9,769 nt of DNA from Actinomycetota bacterium (GTDB lineage Bacteria; Actinomycetota; Actinomycetes; Nanopelagicales; Nanopelagicaceae), in NCBI GenBank assembly GCA_005793655.1, contig SXRC01000023.1, positions 1 through 9,769 of the forward strand, written 5' to 3'. The notes under the pieces were generated by a model. The model saw only the letters and a list, made by a program, of their open reading frames with translations. It searched no databases and was not told the origin of the DNA. The position numbers were made by a program, and so were the translations under genes. Of the stretch, positions 6,919-9,769 are shown piece after piece (within the stretch, counting starts at the first letter, position 1; each line of letters begins with the position of its first letter).

Positions 6919-8241
6919 TTATCGATTTATCAGTGGGTCTATAACAGCTGCAATCAGGCTTGGGTGTTGAGTAATTTTCTCCTCGATATCTGCCGCAACA
7001 GTTGCTTTAAATCCAGCATTAATTGCGAAATATCTGATTGGTTCAGGCTCCCACGTTCCGATTTTTTGATCGATAAATGGTAAATCTGAGGTTTTCAAAT
7101 TATTGATTTTCAAAGCAAGATTTTTAGCTACTAAATATGAGAGAGTGACACCATCTCCGACATAGCCACCAATTGCAGCTTGACCAGTTTTTGGATCATA
7201 ATTTAAATAGCATTGCCACCTTCTAGTTAACGCAACTGGACCACCCCAACGATATGGGAATTTTGTCCCCTGTAGCTGCGGAAACCAACTTAAAGCCCGT
7301 CGTTGTAGGGCATTGTGCATTCGATTATCTATCTCACTGCGCCCAGAAAGTCGTGAGAATAATTTGTAGCGTACCCCACGTCCACCAATGGCTAATCGAT
7401 TATCACCAGTAATTTGTGCGTAGGTAATTAAGTGGCAAGCCTCCTGAAAGGTTGCGCGCTGTGTATTTTTAATCTGACTCAAAACATCAGCAGATAGTGG
7501 CTCGGTGGCGACCATCAATGAGTAGATCGGTATTTGCTGATTAGCTGACCATTTTTGTGAAGTAAATGCCTCAGTTGCCCGGATAGAGGTTTGGCAGGTA
7601 ATTGTGTGCCCATTTACTTCAATCTGTTTATCTGATATTTGCTCCACCCTAGAATTTTCAAATATCTCAACTCCGACAGATTCTAAGTAGGTAGCTATCT
7701 CCTGAGTTAGCTTGAATGGGTTTAAGGCTGCGCAGTGGGGTGTGAAAACTCCACCCTTAATATTGGCAACATTTAGTAGCTCTTGTGCTTGACCCTGATT
7801 TAGAAATCTATGTTCATCATCGATTTCAGATGAGATTCGAGTTAGTTGTGCTTTATTGGTAGCAAAAACTAACGCACCACCCTTGGCATAATCAATCTGC
7901 CATTTATTAGATCTGGCAATTTGGCCAATTTCATCGATAGATTGAGTTAAATCTCTACGTAAGTTCTGATAAATCTGTAAGCCATGCTCTTTAATCAGCC
8001 GCGTGCTTGATGTCGGATACTCAGCTGAGGCCCAACCGCCATTACGACCACTTGCCCCAAAGCCAACATAATTTTGCTCAAAAATTGCAATTGTAAGTGA
8101 GGGTTGTATTTTCTTTAAGTGGTAGGCGCTCCATAATCCGCTAAAGCCACCGCCGATAATCGCAATATCAAATGAGTTATTAGAGCTAACAGATTTACGA
8201 GATGTAATTGCTTCTTCACCCCGCCAAAGTGATCTGTTCAC
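6919..8241 (-). CDS. FAD-dependent oxidoreductase, DAO family (amine/amino-acid oxidase-like)
   Basis: 440-residue flavoprotein of the D-amino-acid oxidase (glycine oxidase / PuuB-like) fold. The Rossmann FAD motif IIGGGFSGLWSAYHL (28-42) is followed by Glu55 at the end of strand two, which binds the ribose, and by FGASGRNGGW (61-70), typical of members annotated as gamma-glutamylputrescine oxidase-like. RWGGPVALTRR (331-341) and GYVGDGVTLSYLVAKNLA (359-376) form the C-terminal FAD/substrate region. No signal peptide. These enzymes oxidise C-N bonds in amines or N-substituted amino acids; the substrate cannot be read from sequence, and proximity to putA only hints at amino-acid or polyamine catabolism. 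GTG at 8241 is chosen because the resulting start (NRSLW) fits the family and a TACAAT box lies six bases upstream, with no ribosome binding site in range. It lies downstream of qcrB on the same strand and converges on putA, stop to stop, with two bases between. Confidence 0.85.
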   Translation of the reverse strand: MNRSLWRGEEAITSRKSVSSNNSFDIAIIGGGFSGLWSAYHLKKIQPSLTIAIFEQNYVGFGASGRNGGWASAEYPTSSTRLIKEHGLQIYQNLRRDLTQSIDEIGQIARSNKWQIDYAKGGALVFATNKAQLTRISSEIDDEHRFLNQGQAQELLNVANIKGGVFTPHCAALNPFKLTQEIATYLESVGVEIFENSRVEQISDKQIEVNGHTITCQTSIRATEAFTSQKWSANQQIPIYSLMVATEPLSADVLSQIKNTQRATFQEACHLITYAQITGDNRLAIGGRGVRYKLFSRLSGRSEIDNRMHNALQRRALSWFPQLQGTKFPYRWGGPVALTRRWQCYLNYDPKTGQAAIGGYVGDGVTLSYLVAKNLALKINNLKTSDLPFIDQKIGTWEPEPIRYFAINAGFKATVAADIEEKITQHPSLIAAVIDPLINR

Positions 8242-8247
8242 ACTATT

Positions 8248-8253
8248 ATTGTA
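8248..8253 (-). promoter_or_regulatory. Probable -10 box of the DAO-family oxidoreductase (leaderless)
   Basis: TACAAT on the minus strand (five of six matches to TATAAT) lies six bases before the GTG at 8241, which places the transcription start on or next to the start codon. No good -35 hexamer is found at 16-18 bases; TTGATT at 8281-8276 is 22 bases away. GGAG at 8263-8260 is 18 bases from the GTG and too far to act as its ribosome binding site. The rest of the 8242-8314 gap holds an AT-rich stretch with a six-T run (8284-8279, minus) and a weak CCTG/CAGG inverted repeat (8291-8305). This suggests the oxidoreductase can be expressed apart from qcrB. Confidence 0.4.
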
Positions 8254-8314
8254 CTAACTCCTCTTGAATTACAGAATCAAAAAAGATATTCCTGGTCATA
8301 ACAGGTGGAGTGAA

Positions 8315-9769
8315 TTAGTGGTGGCCATTCTCAAGCTCTTTAAGCTCAGTAGCGGTTGGTTTTGCAATATTTTCCGCATTTGCTTTGCTTAATCTTGCTT
8401 GGATCTTGGCTTTAATACCTTTTGGATTTAATACTCCTTGCTTATCCTCTATCACCAATGCAATCGCTTGTGGTTGTACATGTTGTGTGAGGGTGAACTT
8501 CTTGGCAGCAGATAACTCCTCATGAACCTCAATAAACTCACCATGCGGCAACATAACCAGGCGGCCAGTCTCCTTGCCATGCAGCACTAACTCTCGATCA
8601 CGGCGTTGTAGTGATAGACAGATTCGTTTTGTAATCACAAATGCCAGTGGTGGTAGCACAATTACGCCAATACGTGAGAACCACATGATCTGATTAATCG
8701 TTAGATCAAAGTGGGTAGCGATAATGTCATTTCCACCATTAATCAAGGTAACGAGCATAAATGTCAGTGACATTACGCCAAGTGCAGTTCGATTAGGAAC
8801 ATTTCTTGGGCGATCAAGTAAATGGTGCTCACTCTTATCACCATTCATCCAACTTTCAATAAATGGGTAGAGCGCCATACCGGTGAAGATAATTCCAGGA
8901 ATAATTAAACCTGGAATCAAAATATTCCACGAAATAGTGTGACCAAATATGTAGGTCTCAATCGGGGGAGCCATTCGCACCAAACCATCTAGCCAGCCCA
9001 TATACCAATCTGGTTGGGAGCCTGCTGAGATCTGTGCTGGGGTGTAAGGACCAAATAACCAGACAGGATTAATTGATGCAACCGCACCTAGGAGAGCAGT
9101 AATTCCAAAAACGATAAAGAAGAAGCCGCCAGCTTTTGCCATATAAACTGGCATTAACGGATAACCAACAACATTCTTTTCAGTTCTACCAGGACCTGGA
9201 TATTGAGTATGTTTCTGATACCAAACCAACATTAAGTGAACTGTAATTAGGGCTAAGAAAATTCCAGGTAGTAACAGCACATGAACTATATAAATGCGCG
9301 GAATAAATATCTCACCCGGGAAAGCACCGCCAAAGGCAAAGAATGAGAGATATGTACCGACTACTGGAATTGATTGGATGATCGCATGCGCAATTCTGAT
9401 TCCAGTTCCCGATAACAAATCATCAGGTAGTGAGTAGCCAAGGAATCCTTCAACAATTCCCAGGGTTAGTAACCCAATTCCAAGTATCCAGTTGAACTCA
9501 CGAGGTTTTCTAAATGCACCAGTAAAGAAAACTCTAAGTAGGTGAGCCACAATCGCTGCCATGAAAATAAGCGCAGCCCAGTGGTGAATCTGGCGCATTA
9601 GTAGGCCACCTCTAACATCAAATGAGATATGAAGTGTGGATGCGTAAGCTGCGCTCATCTCTACATCTTTTAATGGTTGATAACTACCCTCATAAACCAC
9701 ATGTCTCATTGATGGGTCAAACCAAAAAGTTAAGAAAGTTCCTGAAAGTAATAGGATCACAAATGAGTA
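8315..9769 (-). CDS. qcrB: Cytochrome bc1 complex cytochrome b subunit (N-terminus outside the window)
   Basis: Quinol-oxidising, dihaem cytochrome b of the actinobacterial bcc complex. 484 residues are visible; the frame stays open to the right edge (codons for YSF precede the first GTG), and about 40-50 residues including the first helix are missing. Residues are numbered from the GTG at 9760. Likely haem ligands are His59 and His73 (RQIHHW, AHLLRVFF) with His160 and His175. Spacings of 14 and 15 resemble the b6f-like class more than mitochondrial cytochrome b. The Qo-site motif is PDWY (250-253) instead of PEWY, as in menaquinol-using enzymes. The long soluble tail (about 380-481) is typical of actinobacterial QcrB. 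In actinobacteria qcrB is usually last in ctaE-qcrC-qcrA-qcrB, so the other genes are expected just beyond the edge. It works with CtaC/D/F as the bcc-aa3 supercomplex. Confidence 0.95.
   Translation of the reverse strand, partial: YSFVILLLSGTFLTFWFDPSMRHVVYEGSYQPLKDVEMSAAYASTLHISFDVRGGLLMRQIHHWAALIFMAAIVAHLLRVFFTGAFRKPREFNWILGIGLLTLGIVEGFLGYSLPDDLLSGTGIRIAHAIIQSIPVVGTYLSFFAFGGAFPGEIFIPRIYIVHVLLLPGIFLALITVHLMLVWYQKHTQYPGPGRTEKNVVGYPLMPVYMAKAGGFFFIVFGITALLGAVASINPVWLFGPYTPAQISAGSQPDWYMGWLDGLVRMAPPIETYIFGHTISWNILIPGLIIPGIIFTGMALYPFIESWMNGDKSEHHLLDRPRNVPNRTALGVMSLTFMLVTLINGGNDIIATHFDLTINQIMWFSRIGVIVLPPLAFVITKRICLSLQRRDRELVLHGKETGRLVMLPHGEFIEVHEELSAAKKFTLTQHVQPQAIALVIEDKQGVLNPKGIKAKIQARLSKANAENIAKPTATELKELENGHH

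Noticed and set aside
8279..8305. Possible qcrB terminator: CCTG/CAGG repeat followed by a T-run on the minus strand
   Set aside because: The stem is only four base pairs with a seven-base loop, and six bases separate it from the six-T run, so it is too weak to call a terminator.
9758..9760. GTG as the start of qcrB
   Set aside because: It corresponds to an internal residue: the frame continues upstream to the edge with YSF, matching the first-helix pattern of actinobacterial QcrB, and the N-terminal 40-50 residues would be missing if translation began here.
1..9769. tRNA or rRNA genes, CRISPR arrays, insertion sequences, prophage or defence genes
   Set aside because: No cloverleaf, regularly spaced repeat, transposase or terminal inverted repeat was seen; nearly all bases are assigned to metabolic genes.

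Overview
The window looks like part of a chromosome from an AT-rich, compact actinobacterium, plausibly a streamlined freshwater lineage of the Nanopelagicales (acI) type. The evidence is the actinobacterial four-helix cytochrome oxidase subunit IV (CtaF), a long-tailed actinobacterial QcrB, a lipoprotein subunit II, genes that overlap by 1-4 bases, almost no intergenic DNA, and start sites that look leaderless. The lineage is an inference; no marker gene is present.

Layout. Positions 1-183 (minus) hold the first 61 codons of a class V aminotransferase / cysteine desulfurase-like gene that runs off the left edge. A 59-base divergent gap carries a probable promoter for a five-gene plus-strand operon: ctaC (243-1010), ctaD (1007-2668), ctaF (2668-3069), an SRPBCC/START-like protein (3072-3530) and a bifunctional proline catabolic enzyme PutA (3527-6916). 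Two bases after PutA stops, a convergent minus-strand FAD-dependent oxidoreductase of the DAO family ends (6919-8241). Upstream of it on the minus strand is qcrB (8315-9769), cut by the right edge before its N-terminus. No gene-free stretch exceeds 73 bases.

How the genes fit. ctaCDF and qcrB are core parts of the bcc-aa3 branch that takes electrons from quinol to oxygen. PutA's proline dehydrogenase half oxidises proline and is expected to pass electrons to the quinone pool that QcrB re-oxidises. Its second half converts the product to glutamate. The SRPBCC protein sits between the two with translational coupling to putA. The DAO-family oxidase is another predicted amine or amino-acid oxidising flavoprotein. 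The locus therefore reads as a respiratory core into which amino-acid oxidation genes have been placed.

The most unusual observation is in the oxidase itself. Catalytic haem, CuB, CuA and proton-channel residues are all present, but residues that build the non-redox Mg/Mn site at the subunit I/II interface are replaced in both subunits (Ile at the usual Glu in CtaC; Ser-Ala at the usual His-Asp in CtaD), together with the nearby Lys/Asp pair in CtaC. This paired change looks like coordinated remodelling of the proton/water exit region rather than sequencing noise.
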